Origin: Gordonia hirsuta DSM 44140 = NBRC 16056
GTDB lineage: Bacteria; Actinomycetota; Actinomycetes; Mycobacteriales; Mycobacteriaceae
Direction: 5' to 3'
Assembly (NCBI RefSeq): GCF_000333015.1
Contig: NZ_BANT01000018.1
Span: 113,931-177,930 of the forward strand
Length of the DNA: 64,000 nt
The notes beneath the pieces are model-generated. The model saw only the letters and a list, made by a program, of their open reading frames with translations. It did no database searches and had not been told where the DNA came from. The translations under genes and the position numbers were made by a program. This document shows, piece after piece, positions 28,787 to 37,375 of this stretch; position 1 is the first letter of the stretch, and each line of letters begins with the position of its first letter.

Positions 28787-30142
28787 TCACGACTGCGATC
28801 GGGCGCTTTCCCTGAATCGTATCGGGTCCACCCTGCCGGTCCACCACAGCGTGACCGCGAGCGTAATCAGGAACACGCACAGGTACGTACCCGAGCCCCA
28901 TGCCGCCAGCGCAGGGCGCCAGCTCTCGGACATCGGGCCGCCGACCGCGGCAGACACCAGGCGATAACTCCCGAAACGCCAGACCGGCTCGCCGTGTTCA
29001 CCGATTCCCGGCGTCATCCACGAGAAGGTGGCCGCGATCAACGCCGGCGGCACGATCCACCACAGCCAGGTCACCGGCCGGTCGCGCCGTACGTGCACAC
29101 CAGCGTGGGTGAGCGCGATCGTCACCAGCGGCACCACCCAGATCCAGTGGTGCCCCCAGGAGAACGGTGCGACCGCGCACGAGGTCATCCCGGTGAGGGT
29201 GATGGCCAGCAGCGTCGCTCCGGCCCGCTGGGCACGCCAGGCAGCGTAGAGCCCCACAGCGGCGCCGGCCACGCCGATCGGCAGCCACAGCCAGTCCGGA
29301 CTGTCCCACACCCCAGCCCACTCGAGGCGGGCGAAGAATCCATTGAACGACTGATTCGCCGGCGCTTCGAGCGGGCCGATCCGAGAGGTGTCCCGCAGCG
29401 CGGCGGTCCAGAAGCGCCAGGCCTGTTCACGCAGGACCACCAGTCCGAGCACGACTGTCGCACCGAACGTGGCCAGTGCGACGATGATCGCTCGCCACTG
29501 CCGGGTGACGGCCAGATAGCCGACGAAGAACACCGGCGTCAGCTTGATACCGGCCGCCAGCCCCACACCGATCCCCCGCCAGCGGCCCAGCGGCAGTGTC
29601 AGGCAGCCGACGATCAGCACCGCCAGGATCAGGTTGATCTGGCCGTTCCAGAGCGTGGTGCGCACCGGTTCGAGCGCGGTGGTGGCCACGGTCAGGGCCA
29701 GCGCCGCGGCCCAGAAGCGGCCATCTCGACGGAAGCCGAGAGCCCGCAGCGACAGGATCACCAGCAGCAACAGGCAGGCCGCGCTGACCACGCTCATCGT
29801 CGATCTGGCCCAGGTCTGATCGAGCAGACCCATCGGCGCCATGACCAGCGCCGCGAACGGCGGATACGTGAACTGCCAATGTCGGTATACGGGCGCGTCG
29901 TACAGCGGCAGTCCGTGGAGCACGGCCAGACCGCCACCGCGATACACGCGGGTGTCGATGCCGTTGCTGCCGAACAACTGGTAGCCGTGCGGCGCCGCCA
30001 GCTGCCAGGCGAGCGCTCCGACCGCCAGGCCGATCGCAACCAGCACAACGACGTTCGGCAGTTGCCTACCGACCGGCTTGGGGGTCCGCTGAGCCGCGTT
30101 CGCAGAAGATGTCCGCACCTGCTGTGCGGGGTCGTCGTGCAC
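28787..30142 (-). CDS. GT87-family polyprenyl-phosphate mannosyltransferase
   Basis: This 451-aa polytopic membrane protein has about ten TM segments and the DUF2029/GT87 pattern: an acidic first extracytoplasmic loop ([14 protein letters not shown], candidate catalytic Asp), [26 protein letters not shown], and a [13 protein letters not shown] loop. GT-C mannosyltransferases of this type (PimE, Rv2181-like) use polyprenyl-phosphate mannose outside the membrane for PIM or lipoarabinomannan. Its position near the PIM genes fits, but the exact linkage made cannot be told from sequence. Confidence 0.85.
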   Translation of the reverse strand: MHDDPAQQVRTSSANAAQRTPKPVGRQLPNVVVLVAIGLAVGALAWQLAAPHGYQLFGSNGIDTRVYRGGGLAVLHGLPLYDAPVYRHWQFTYPPFAALVMAPMGLLDQTWARSTMSVVSAACLLLLVILSLRALGFRRDGRFWAAALALTVATTALEPVRTTLWNGQINLILAVLIVGCLTLPLGRWRGIGVGLAAGIKLTPVFFVGYLAVTRQWRAIIVALATFGATVVLGLVVLREQAWRFWTAALRDTSRIGPLEAPANQSFNGFFARLEWAGVWDSPDWLWLPIGVAGAAVGLYAAWRAQRAGATLLAITLTGMTSCAVAPFSWGHHWIWVVPLVTIALTHAGVHVRRDRPVTWLWWIVPPALIAATFSWMTPGIGEHGEPVWRFGSYRLVSAAVGGPMSESWRPALAAWGSGTYLCVFLITLAVTLWWTGRVDPIRFRESARSQS

Positions 30143-30235
30143 GTCGTGAGCGTACGCCCACGGTCAGGCCGAGCCGCGGCGGCACGCCCTGGACCGGAAA
30201 GCGCCCAGGAATCTCGAACGTGCAGGTCGGCTGGT

Positions 30236-30676
30236 TCAGTGTCGCCGGATCGGGCCGTGCAGCCACTGACGGTCCACGCCCACCCAGGATCCGGCGGTGC
30301 CCAGCATTCCCGACAACCAGAGAATCAGCAGGATCAGCACCGACAGCGCGAAGATCAGTCCTGACTTTTCTGTGGGCGAACGGCGCTTCCACCACGCGGC
30401 AGCCCAATCCAGCGCCCGGCGCAGCCAGGTGGTGAGCTTCTGTGCCCAGACGAACTCGGTAGAGAGCACACCCAGCCCCAGGAAGATCAGGATCCAGCCG
30501 AAGCCAGGGGTCGGCAGCGGCACCATCGCTGCACCGCCGAGGACCATGACCGTTCCGACGAAGGCAACCGCCGCTCGGTACGCGCTGTTCAGATGCGGGT
30601 AGGGCCGGATCCGTTCGCGCTGGTCGTGGGCGTGGGCGCGCAGCAACTGCCACCGCTTCTTGAGCTTCTCGCGCAC
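30236..30676 (-). CDS. TIGR02611/PGPGW-type small membrane protein
   Basis: The 146-aa protein has a basic N-terminus, two hydrophobic helices flanking VPLPTPGFGWILIFLGL (the PGxGW signature), and a third TM helix near the C-terminus (LIFALSVLILLILWLSG). Members are widespread in actinobacteria and have no assigned function. It lies 93 bp upstream of the GT87 gene on the same strand. Confidence 0.82.
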   Translation of the reverse strand: MREKLKKRWQLLRAHAHDQRERIRPYPHLNSAYRAAVAFVGTVMVLGGAAMVPLPTPGFGWILIFLGLGVLSTEFVWAQKLTTWLRRALDWAAAWWKRRSPTEKSGLIFALSVLILLILWLSGMLGTAGSWVGVDRQWLHGPIRRH

Positions 30677-30817
30677 TTCTCCGCCCCTCCGGCGCCGACG
30701 GCCTTCGTCGATGCCGGGACCATTGTGCCCGAATCGCCGCGATTGCCGAGGTGTTCACCGTCCTTTGCGGCGGGCCCCTCGACCGCCGTCCGGTGGCCCG
30801 GCGCACGCCCCCGGGTC

Positions 30818-31159
30818 TCACCACTCCGGCAACCTGCGCCGGCGCCACCAGTTCTGCGCCGCGAAGGCATCCGAGTCGACGACGGTCACCTCGAGATAGC
30901 GCTCGTCCAGTTCGCCGAGCGCGACACGGAGTCGATGCGCGCGCCGGCCCGCGCGTCGTTGCAGAGTCTCCAACCGATCGCGAGCCTCGAGCCCGGCCTC
31001 CGGGATGGGACTACAACACGGACACCGAGAAGACCACCACGCCGGTGGCTGCGGCAAGAGAGAAGCCTGTTCGACCTGCTCGACGGCCTGCTGCCAGTCC
31101 TTCAGATAGCCGAGGGCCGCGCCGTCACTGCGCGGCTTGCGCGGGCGGTGCCGGTTCAC
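30818..31159 (-). CDS. Hypothetical protein
   Basis: Reading from a GTG at 31159 gives 113 aa; the same frame stays open to a GTG at 31228 (136 aa). A CCxC-like SRCPCC and a Trp/Arg-rich C-terminus (NWWRRRRLPEW) are the only notable features. The shorter start is preferred because a TATATT element at 31195-31200 lies inside the extension. No family recognised; coding status is moderately likely. Confidence 0.5.
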   Translation of the reverse strand: MNRHRPRKPRSDGAALGYLKDWQQAVEQVEQASLLPQPPAWWSSRCPCCSPIPEAGLEARDRLETLQRRAGRRAHRLRVALGELDERYLEVTVVDSDAFAAQNWWRRRRLPEW

Positions 31160-31283
31160 CGACCCGGTGGTGTCGCCGGTTCCTCCACGAGGGAAATATA
31201 TGAGTGTTTCATCATGACGCGCCGTCACGTGGCGCTATTCCGGCTAGAAGACGGGTTCCACGAGAGCGGTACCGCGATGAACG

Positions 31284-31314
31284 AAAAGACTCCCCGTCCG
31301 TAGGAAAGGGAGTC
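31284..31314 (-). terminator. Rho-independent terminator after tRNA-Val(CAC)
   Basis: On the minus strand GACTCCC and GGGAGTC form a 7-bp stem followed by TTTT. It sits 10 nt beyond the 3' end of the tRNA. Confidence 0.8.
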
Positions 31315-31323
31315 CTCTTTCTG

Positions 31324-31395
31324 TGGTCCCGGCTGGGATCGAACCAGCGACCTTCCCGGTGTGAACGGGACGCTCTTCCACTGAGCCACGGGACC
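31324..31395 (-). tRNA. tRNA-Val (anticodon CAC)
   Basis: 72-nt cloverleaf on the minus strand. The acceptor stem GGTCCCG/CGGGACC, D arm GCTC-AGTGGAA-GAGC, anticodon loop TTCACAC giving CAC, and T arm with GGTTCGATCCC are all intact. CCA is not encoded. It faces away from the plus-strand cassette that follows. Confidence 0.95.
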
Positions 31396-31569
31396 GGATG
31401 TGCCGGGCGTATGCCTTGCACGAGCACCGAGATTACACACCCATCCCGCCGAGACCAAATCACATCGATGTAAGCCTGTGACCAGTGGGTTTGTGAAACC
31501 CGCCGGGAACCGGTTAATGTTCTGTCCCGTTGGTGAGCAACGAACATCCACAAGATGGCTCACCAGCAC

Positions 31570-31642
31570 GCGGATGTGGCGCAGCTGGTAGCGCATCACC
31601 TTGCCAAGGTGAGGGTCGCGGGTTCGAATCCCGTCATCCGCT
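31570..31642 (+). tRNA. tRNA-Gly (anticodon GCC), copy 1
   Basis: 73-nt cloverleaf with acceptor GCGGATG/CATCCGC, anticodon loop TTGCCAA and T loop GGTTCGAATCC. Reads glycine codons GGC/GGU. An identical copy lies at 32466. Confidence 0.95.
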
Positions 31643-31698
31643 CGGAGCGAGTCCAAGGAAGCCTCTCATCGGGCTTCCCGGACTCGCACTTCTCCCCT

Positions 31699-31769
31699 GG
31701 TGGCGTGGCCGAGTGGTGAGGCAACGGCCTGCAAAGCCGTGCACACGGGTTCGATTCCCGTCGCCACCT
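31699..31769 (+). tRNA. tRNA-Cys (anticodon GCA), copy 1
   Basis: 71-nt cloverleaf with acceptor GGTGGCG/CGCCACC, anticodon loop CTGCAAA and T loop GGTTCGATTCC. An identical copy lies at 32595. Confidence 0.95.
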
Positions 31770-31797
31770 CCACCGCAGACCCAATTTCATAGATCCC

Positions 31798-31872
31798 GCG
31801 CGATTAGCTCAGTGGGAGAGCGCTTCCCTGACACGGAAGAGGTCACAAGTTCAATCCTTGTATCGCGCACCA
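31798..31872 (+). tRNA. tRNA-Val (anticodon GAC), copy 1, CCA encoded
   Basis: Acceptor GCGCGAT/ATCGCGC, anticodon loop CTGACAC and T loop AGTTCAATCCT. Discriminator A at 31869 is followed by CCA at 31870-31872, so this copy encodes its 3' end; the second copy does not. The end of the duplicated segment falls within this CCA. Confidence 0.95.
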
Positions 31873-31885
31873 CCTGAAGTCAGTC

Positions 31886-31911
31886 GAGCCCCGGTCTCAA
31901 GACCGGGGCTC
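31886..31911 (+). terminator. Terminator-like hairpin after tRNA cassette copy 1
   Basis: GAGCCCCGGTC (31886-31896) pairs with GACCGGGGCTC (31901-31911) as an 11-bp stem with a TCAA loop. Only a weak T-rich tail (CAACTGTGTTG) follows. Confidence 0.65.
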
Positions 31912-32427
31912 AACTGTGTTGACGCAGCCTGTGGCCCTCCGTTGACGCGGTCTCAAGCACCGTCCGGACGCGCATCTGGAAAAGCTCCGTGTCGGCAATG
32001 AGGCTCCGGCCGACGAAGATCTCACTGGCCGAAAGCCGCTGATAGATCACTGTGCTGTGCACCCCGCCGGCAATCGTCGGCTAATGGTTCGACAACTGGG
32101 CAGCCTGTTTCTGCAGCCCCCCGGTTAATGCGATGCGACCAACTCGGAGAACGAAACCGTGACCATGGCCGACATGTCCCACCCCGCTGGGCTGAACAGC
32201 CTGCAGTCCGAGACGGTTTCGACGTCAACAGTGCCGACCACCGGATCGATCGACTCATCACCGGCCAGCTGGCGATCTGGCATCGTCTCCCGTCCCGCGC
32301 GACGATCGCCGGCGCGGACGAAGGCACCATGGTGACGTGAACCCCGAGCGCGCCGGAGCACCGCCGACCGTCCGCCGGACCCCGGTTTGCAATCACGAGT
32401 GCGGTGCCGCTAGTGTTTGGTGTCGCC
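31912..32427. other. Gene-poor spacer between the two tRNA cassettes
   Basis: No gene can be supported in this stretch. The minus strand holds a 46-codon stretch (about 32050 to 31910: TVIYQRLSASEIFVGRSLIA then a short tail) that looks protein-like but is preceded by a stop codon eleven codons upstream and ends in the terminator hairpin. A second minus-strand open frame (32361 to 32125, 78 aa) has no recognisable family. They are best read as gene remnants. Confidence 0.45.
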
Positions 32428-32465
32428 GGTGAGCAACGAACATCCACAAGATGGCTCACCAGCAC

Positions 32466-32538
32466 GCGGATGTGGCGCAGCTGGTAGCGCATCACCTTGC
32501 CAAGGTGAGGGTCGCGGGTTCGAATCCCGTCATCCGCT
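32466..32538 (+). tRNA. tRNA-Gly (anticodon GCC), copy 2
   Basis: Identical to the copy at 31570-31642. Confidence 0.95.
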
Positions 32539-32594
32539 CGGAGCGAGTCCAAGGAAGCCTCTCATCGGGCTTCCCGGACTCGCACTTCTCCCCT

Positions 32595-32665
32595 GGTGGC
32601 GTGGCCGAGTGGTGAGGCAACGGCCTGCAAAGCCGTGCACACGGGTTCGATTCCCGTCGCCACCT
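32595..32665 (+). tRNA. tRNA-Cys (anticodon GCA), copy 2
   Basis: Identical to the copy at 31699-31769. Confidence 0.95.
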
Positions 32666-32693
32666 CCACCGCAGACCCAATTTCATAGATCCC

Positions 32694-32765
32694 GCGCGAT
32701 TAGCTCAGTGGGAGAGCGCTTCCCTGACACGGAAGAGGTCACAAGTTCAATCCTTGTATCGCGCA
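32694..32765 (+). tRNA. tRNA-Val (anticodon GAC), copy 2, no CCA
   Basis: 72-nt cloverleaf identical to copy 1 through the discriminator A at 32765. The next bases are CGC instead of CCA, so the 3' end must be added by the CCA-adding enzyme. It is the last tRNA before the accessory region. Confidence 0.95.
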
Positions 32766-32770
32766 CGCAG

Positions 32771-32803
32771 ACGAAGGCCCGGTTGCCCCCGGGCCTTCGT
32801 TGT
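32771..32803 (+). terminator. Terminator after tRNA cassette copy 2
   Basis: ACGAAGGCCCGG pairs with CCGGGCCTTCGT (12-bp stem, 6-nt loop) and is followed by TGTT. Its sequence is unrelated to the terminator after copy 1. Confidence 0.75.
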
Positions 32804-32902
32804 TCCCTCCAGCCTCGCATGCGGCTCGGCGTTTCAGTCGAGACCCGGCTCACCGGCGCAAACCTTTGGCAGATTCAGTGAACGGCTGTACTCTCATATT
32901 CT

Positions 32903-34132
32903 ATGGCCGAGGACATCGAGGCGCGCAGGCAAGAGGTGCGGGCCCTCTCTGAACTCGGGATGACCGAACTCGCGAAGGCCTCGGCGGGTGTACACCAAAC
33001 ACACCGCGCGGTGTCGGACGCCGTTTTCTCACTGATTCGACGAGGACTTGGCCCGGCGACGCTGCCGGTCAAGACACTGCACGACGGAATCACCGACGGC
33101 GTCTACCGGATCGTCGAGGAATCAACCGTGGCGGCGGGCCGAGTCAGCGGGAGGGTCGCCGATCTGCCTCTGCGCCGCCCGGTCTCCTCGACCACTCGCG
33201 GCGCCGTTTTGATCGCGGCGATCAACGGTGTCATCGGCGATGAACTCGACGGTCGACAATCGCCGTTGACGCAGCACAATCTATCGATCCGGGTGGCCGG
33301 CAACCACGTTCCCGTAACCAGTGCCGACCTGGCACGTGCCTTTCCCCGAGCGAACCGGCGCATTGCGGTGTTCGTCCACGGACTGACCGAGACCGAGCAC
33401 GCCTGGCGGCTGCGGCAACGTACGACTGCGCCCTACGAGCACCGGCTGTGGGCCAACGGCGTGACCAGTGTCTTCCTCCGGTACAACACCGGTCGTCGGA
33501 TCTCCACCAACGGGCAGGACCTGGCTGAACTACTCGATGATCTGGTGCGTTTCTGGCCGACCGAGGTCGACGACCTGGCGCTGATCGGGCATTCGATGGG
33601 CGGTCTGGTGTTGCGCAGCGCCACCCATCACGGTCGTGCCGCCGATCACCTGTGGACTCAGCGTGTACGCACGTCGGTCAGCCTGGGGACGCCGCATCTG
33701 GGCGCGCCGATGGAGAACCTGGCCCACCACGCCAGCGCACTGCTGACCATGCGTGCCGAAACCGAGCCGTTCGGGCGCTTGTTGCGCCGTCGTTCTGGTG
33801 GCATCCGCGATCTGCGTGCGGGGTCATTGGTCGATCACGACTGGCAGGGTCGCGATCCGGACGATCTGGCGGCAGCCTTCGCCGCCGAGGTCCCGTTGCT
33901 CCCTGGCGCCGAGCACTACTTCGTTTCGGCGACCATCAGCCGCGACCCGCAGGACCGGCTCAGCCGGACCCTTGGTGACGGCCTGGTACTTCACCACAGC
34001 GCCGGCGGCCGGAGTTCCACTCGGAACATCGGCTTCCCGCCCAACAACGGTCTGCACATCGGCCGGGCACACCATTTCAGTCTGCTCAACCACCGCGTCA
34101 TCGGCGACCATCTGGCCGCCTGGATCGGCTGA
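32903..34132 (+). CDS. Lipase/esterase-like alpha/beta hydrolase
   Basis: In this 409-aa protein the N-terminal 140 residues form a helical region without a signal peptide; the C-terminal hydrolase domain begins with RRIAVFVHGLTETEHAW (oxyanion HG motif) and holds the nucleophile elbow LIGHSMGGLVLRSA (Ser in GHSMGG). VSLGTPHLGAPM and the His in GRAHHFSLLNH match PGAP1/lipase-like enzymes. It is divergent in sequence from secreted lipases and probably cytoplasmic. It lies just right of the tRNA cassette and is convergent with the alcohol dehydrogenase. Substrate unknown. Confidence 0.85.
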   Translation: MAEDIEARRQEVRALSELGMTELAKASAGVHQTHRAVSDAVFSLIRRGLGPATLPVKTLHDGITDGVYRIVEESTVAAGRVSGRVADLPLRRPVSSTTRGAVLIAAINGVIGDELDGRQSPLTQHNLSIRVAGNHVPVTSADLARAFPRANRRIAVFVHGLTETEHAWRLRQRTTAPYEHRLWANGVTSVFLRYNTGRRISTNGQDLAELLDDLVRFWPTEVDDLALIGHSMGGLVLRSATHHGRAADHLWTQRVRTSVSLGTPHLGAPMENLAHHASALLTMRAETEPFGRLLRRRSGGIRDLRAGSLVDHDWQGRDPDDLAAAFAAEVPLLPGAEHYFVSATISRDPQDRLSRTLGDGLVLHHSAGGRSSTRNIGFPPNNGLHIGRAHHFSLLNHRVIGDHLAAWIG

Positions 34133-34206
34133 CGACCGCCCGGTCACACCGGCGGGTGCCGGTCAGGCAGAGAATCCGGTCGCACCGGCCGAGCCTGCGC
34201 CATCGC

Positions 34207-35361
34207 TCATGCCTGTGGATTCACCAGGATCTTGGCGTGTCCGTCGGGGCTACCCAGATCGTCGAAGGCTTCGGCGACTTGTTCCAGTCCGACCGTTCCG
34301 GTGTGCAGCGGCCTCGGATCGATCTTCCCGGCCGCGAGCATGCGCAAGGTCTCGGCGAACTCACCGGGGTCGTAGCCGAACACGAAGCGCATGTCGATCT
34401 CTTTGTTGACCGCGATGGCCGGCCGGAACGTGTCGGGCTCCATGCAGACTCCGGCGACCACGATCCGGGTTCGCAGCGGCGCCGCCGTCACGAGCCGATC
34501 GAGGATGCCGGGCACACCGACGCATTCGAAGATAACCGGCCCGGCCGGTCCGACACCGAGTCTGTTGCCGGCCCGGAGCAGCTGTGTCCACGGCAGACCC
34601 GGAATCCGCCGGACCTTGCCGATCGCATCGAAGGCGAAGGAAAGCAGTTCTGGCATCGACGCGAGCGGGCCGTGGTACGGCGCGGCGGTCAGCGGATCCT
34701 CCAGCGCGGGGTCGACGACGACATCGGCGCCGCAGTCGATTGCCAGATCGCGTCGTCGAGCCGAATAGTCGGAGGCGATCACCGTCCGCACCCCGGCGGC
34801 TTTGAGTATGAGGATGACGGCCAGTCCGATCGGACCACAGCCGATCACATAGGCAGGCTGCTTCTTCTGCACCGATCCACGTCGCACAGCATGCAATGCC
34901 ACCGACAGAGGTTCGGTGAAGGCCGCGATATCCGCGTCGAGTCGCTCGGGTACCTCGAAGGTGAACGACTCCTGTAGCACCACCTGCTCGGCGTAACCGC
35001 CGATGGCATCCTTGTCGAATCCGACCATGCGAACCCCAGCCTCGGAGGCGCCGTCCTGCACGATCGGCAGTCCGACCACTCGGGTCCCGAGCTTCCACTT
35101 CCTCCGTGCACCAGGTCCGTAGCCGGCGACCGTGCCGACGATCTCGTGACCGAGCACCACCTGGTCGGCCGGGCGCATCGCCGAGTGATAGCCCACCGCG
35201 GCAGCCGAGTCGGCGAGTTGGTCGGCGTGAGCACGCGCATGCAGATCCGAGCCGCAGATACCGCACCGCTCGACGGTGATCAGAACCTGGCCGCGGCCCG
35301 GTACCGGAGCAGGCATCTCCTGCACGCTCAGTTCACCTCGGTGACACACCACTGCCTTCAT
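34207..35361 (-). CDS. Zinc-binding medium-chain alcohol dehydrogenase
   Basis: This 384-aa MDR protein binds NAD(P) through YVIGCGPIGLAVILILKAAG and catalytic zinc through CGICGSDLH and VVLGHEIVGTV. The four-cysteine structural zinc lobe that normally follows the catalytic domain GHE is missing: no cysteines occur between about residues 75 and 130. FECVGVPGILDRLV and a C-terminal AEAFDDLGSPDGHAKILV complete the family pattern. The substrate is not predictable. The ATG at 35361 lacks a strong ribosome-binding site but gives the usual MKAVVCHRGEL beginning. Confidence 0.88.
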   Translation of the reverse strand: MKAVVCHRGELSVQEMPAPVPGRGQVLITVERCGICGSDLHARAHADQLADSAAAVGYHSAMRPADQVVLGHEIVGTVAGYGPGARRKWKLGTRVVGLPIVQDGASEAGVRMVGFDKDAIGGYAEQVVLQESFTFEVPERLDADIAAFTEPLSVALHAVRRGSVQKKQPAYVIGCGPIGLAVILILKAAGVRTVIASDYSARRRDLAIDCGADVVVDPALEDPLTAAPYHGPLASMPELLSFAFDAIGKVRRIPGLPWTQLLRAGNRLGVGPAGPVIFECVGVPGILDRLVTAAPLRTRIVVAGVCMEPDTFRPAIAVNKEIDMRFVFGYDPGEFAETLRMLAAGKIDPRPLHTGTVGLEQVAEAFDDLGSPDGHAKILVNPQA

Positions 35362-35749
35362 CGACTCTCCTTCGCTGCGAGGGCGGTGACGCTGCGTGCA
35401 CCCGCACCCGGCGCACCGCCTGGCTCATCGTCTTGAAGGATTGTCCCGCAGTCCGCGCCGGACGCCGAACGGGCGTCAGTTATCACCGCGTTGCCAGCCC
35501 CGTGCTGGACGCGTCCGGCGCGGCCCTACGGCCGCGGCAACACTATGGAATTCTCAAACAACACACCGCGCCGGACAGGTTCTCCGACACTGTTTCGCAC
35601 CGGCTGAGCGTGCTCGGCGAACCGATGCCGCGGACTCAGCCACGTCTTCCCGGGTGCACGCTCGCAATGCTCCCAAACTCACGTCCGCACCACCGGACGA
35701 CAACTCACACACCGGACCGGATCAAGGCAGCCCTGATACAAGCAACCGG
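35362..35749. other. Non-coding stretch between dehydrogenase and HNH gene
   Basis: 388 bp with no convincing gene; the open frames here only continue antisense into the HNH gene. It holds the left copy of the imperfect direct repeat described at 35524-35565. Confidence 0.6.
35524..35565. repeat. Left imperfect direct repeat flanking the HNH gene
   Basis: CCCTACGGCCG then ACACTATGGAATTCTCAAAC resembles 37323-37366 (CCCTTGGCCG then ACACTATGGTGTTCTCTAAA) with small gaps. The pair brackets the 13E12-type gene. Confidence 0.5.
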
Positions 35750-37192
35750 TCACGCCGCGCCGGGCAGATTCGCCAGGTTCATCGTCCGGCGGGCATACGA
35801 CTGGATCGGTTCCCGTGATCGGTGCGGATGCTCGGGATCCACCGGCGGCAGAAACCACGGATGGCCGTCGTCGCCGAGGAACACCTCCCATCCCAGCTGG
35901 TGGATCCAGCCGTGATGGAGCCGACACAGCAGCACCCCGTTCGCCAGACTGGTCGGTCCTCCGTGTTGCCACTCATGCATGTGGTGCGCATCGCAGCGCG
36001 TGACCGGAGCACCGCACATAGCGCAACCGCGGTCGCGCACGTGCAACGCTTTGCGGATTTCCGGCGTCATCAACCGGGCTTCCCGGCCCATGTTCAGCGG
36101 CACACCCTCCCCGTCGACCAGTGCAACGCAGACGGAGGCCTCACACATGACCAATCCGGCGGTCGCGGGAGTGACGGGCCCGGTGAACGACAGCGAAGGT
36201 GCCCGCGGGACCTGCTGTTCCCACGCGGTCGCCGGCAGAGGCAGCACCGTCGCCTGGCCGGAAGCCATCGCGGCGCCCGGTTCACCGGCAGAGTCCACCG
36301 GTCGACCGGCCACCGTCAGACCGGCAGGCACGATCAAGGTCACGTGTGGCAGCACTCCCCCGGATTCGGGGCGCTGCGACCCGGACAGATACGTCGAGAT
36401 CACTTGCCGAAAGGCATCGGCACGCCGCCGTCCGGCCGATCGACGGTCGCTGCTTCCATCAGGCTCGGGGGTTGGTCGCGTCAGCGGCTCCAGCGCCACA
36501 GACAGTTCTTCGCCGGCCACCACGTCCAGGTCCATCGAGACGCGGACCCGCCCATCGTCGTCCTGGACCAGCGAGACCTCGTTCAACGCGGAGTCCTCGG
36601 CCACCGGAACGCCACCCGCTTCAGGTTCGGCAGGGGCTAGCCGGATCGCCCACTCGCGTGCCTTGGCCTCCACCTTGGCGGGATTGACCTGCACCATCAG
36701 CGAGGTGGTCACCTGTGTCCGGGCATCGTGGTCCAGGGCAACACGATTGCCGACGAAGCCGAGACCCCGCACCACAGCATCCCCGAACTCGGCGGAGACC
36801 GACCCGTCTCGCATACCGCGAGTCACCGCCGGGACCTGCTCCAGTGCAGCGCCCAGCCGCGCGGTGCGATAAGCCACGGCCGGAGCCATACCCAGCTCGA
36901 CCAGCAGGGCACCGCCGGACCGGACCCTCTTGCGGGCAGGAATCGCGATGCGCTCAGCGGTGGCAGTCACCCGGGCGAGCGCATGATCGACCGTGTTCCG
37001 CAGCCGGTTGAGACCGGCCAACAGGCCCAGCACCTCGCGCTCGTCAGTCACCGCCGCAGCACCCTGGAGGAACTCCAGCAGAGTTCCCGGATCACCGCCA
37101 CCGCCGCCCGCAACATCGTCGTCGCATCCGGTGTGTGCGGTCAGCTCGTCGGCCAGCCGGTCGGCGAATTCCACTACCTGTTCTGTCAACAT
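35750..37192 (-). CDS. DUF222/13E12-family HNH endonuclease
   Basis: This 480-aa protein is of the 13E12 repeat family of mycobacteria. A helical DUF222 region (about residues 40-330, GLLAGLNRLRNTVDHALARV, GALLVELGMAPAVAYRTARL) is followed by the C-terminal HNH nuclease domain: CAMCGAPVTRCDAHHMHEW and NGVLLCRLHHGWIHQLGWEV with zinc-binding cysteines and catalytic histidines. The ATG at 37192 has GAGGGGG upstream. These genes recur as mobile-like repeats in actinobacteria and act as attachment sites for some prophages. It is divergent from the helicase gene, 183 bp away. Confidence 0.9.
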   Translation of the reverse strand: MLTEQVVEFADRLADELTAHTGCDDDVAGGGGGDPGTLLEFLQGAAAVTDEREVLGLLAGLNRLRNTVDHALARVTATAERIAIPARKRVRSGGALLVELGMAPAVAYRTARLGAALEQVPAVTRGMRDGSVSAEFGDAVVRGLGFVGNRVALDHDARTQVTTSLMVQVNPAKVEAKAREWAIRLAPAEPEAGGVPVAEDSALNEVSLVQDDDGRVRVSMDLDVVAGEELSVALEPLTRPTPEPDGSSDRRSAGRRRADAFRQVISTYLSGSQRPESGGVLPHVTLIVPAGLTVAGRPVDSAGEPGAAMASGQATVLPLPATAWEQQVPRAPSLSFTGPVTPATAGLVMCEASVCVALVDGEGVPLNMGREARLMTPEIRKALHVRDRGCAMCGAPVTRCDAHHMHEWQHGGPTSLANGVLLCRLHHGWIHQLGWEVFLGDDGHPWFLPPVDPEHPHRSREPIQSYARRTMNLANLPGAA

Positions 37193-37322
37193 GAATCCCC
37201 CTCATGTCGTTGTCCGCAGCACTCCTCGCGCCGGTCGACCCGACCTATTCCTGCAGGTCCGGGCACTCAAGCTGTCGTCTCTGTGCTCGCAACACCAAGA
37301 TACAACGCACCTACGACAAAAC

Positions 37323-37366
37323 CCCTTGGCCGACAATGCACACTATGGTGTTCTCTAAATCAAACA
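37323..37366. repeat. Right imperfect direct repeat flanking the HNH gene
   Basis: Partner of 35524-35565. This copy also contains the operator of the helicase gene (37339-37352) and lies just before its ribosome-binding site. Confidence 0.5.
37339..37352. promoter_or_regulatory. Palindromic operator, helicase gene
   Basis: CACAC-TATG-GTGTT, an inverted repeat with a 4-bp spacer, 23 nt upstream of the ATG at 37376. The same pattern precedes the methylase and ATPase genes. A candidate -10 (TATGGT) overlaps it. The cognate repressor is unknown. Confidence 0.6.
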
Positions 37367-37375
37367 GGGGGTTCT

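Larger units (their letters stand above)
31532..31870. repeat. 339-bp direct repeat, copy 1 (tRNA cassette)
   Basis: Base-for-base identical by eye to 32428-32766. It covers about 38 bp upstream, tRNA-Gly, tRNA-Cys and tRNA-Val(GAC), and ends at the first C of the CCA of the tRNA-Val. Confidence 0.93.
32428..32766. repeat. 339-bp direct repeat, copy 2 (tRNA cassette)
   Basis: Identical to 31532-31870, displaced by 896 bp. Identity stops one base after the discriminator A of tRNA-Val. Confidence 0.93.

Noticed and set aside
31530..31877. Open frames across the tRNA cassette, also at 32417-32881 and on the other strand
   Set aside because: They translate tRNA genes, and repeat identically in both cassettes for that reason.
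33001..33014. Perfect palindrome ACACCGCGCGGTGT near the start of the lipase gene
   Set aside because: Resembles the operator core but the spacing differs and it lies in coding sequence, so it is likely chance.
36728..37375. 216-codon upstream extension of the helicase reading frame
   Set aside because: It runs antisense to the HNH gene and lacks similarity to helicases; a ribosome-binding site precedes the ATG at 37376.
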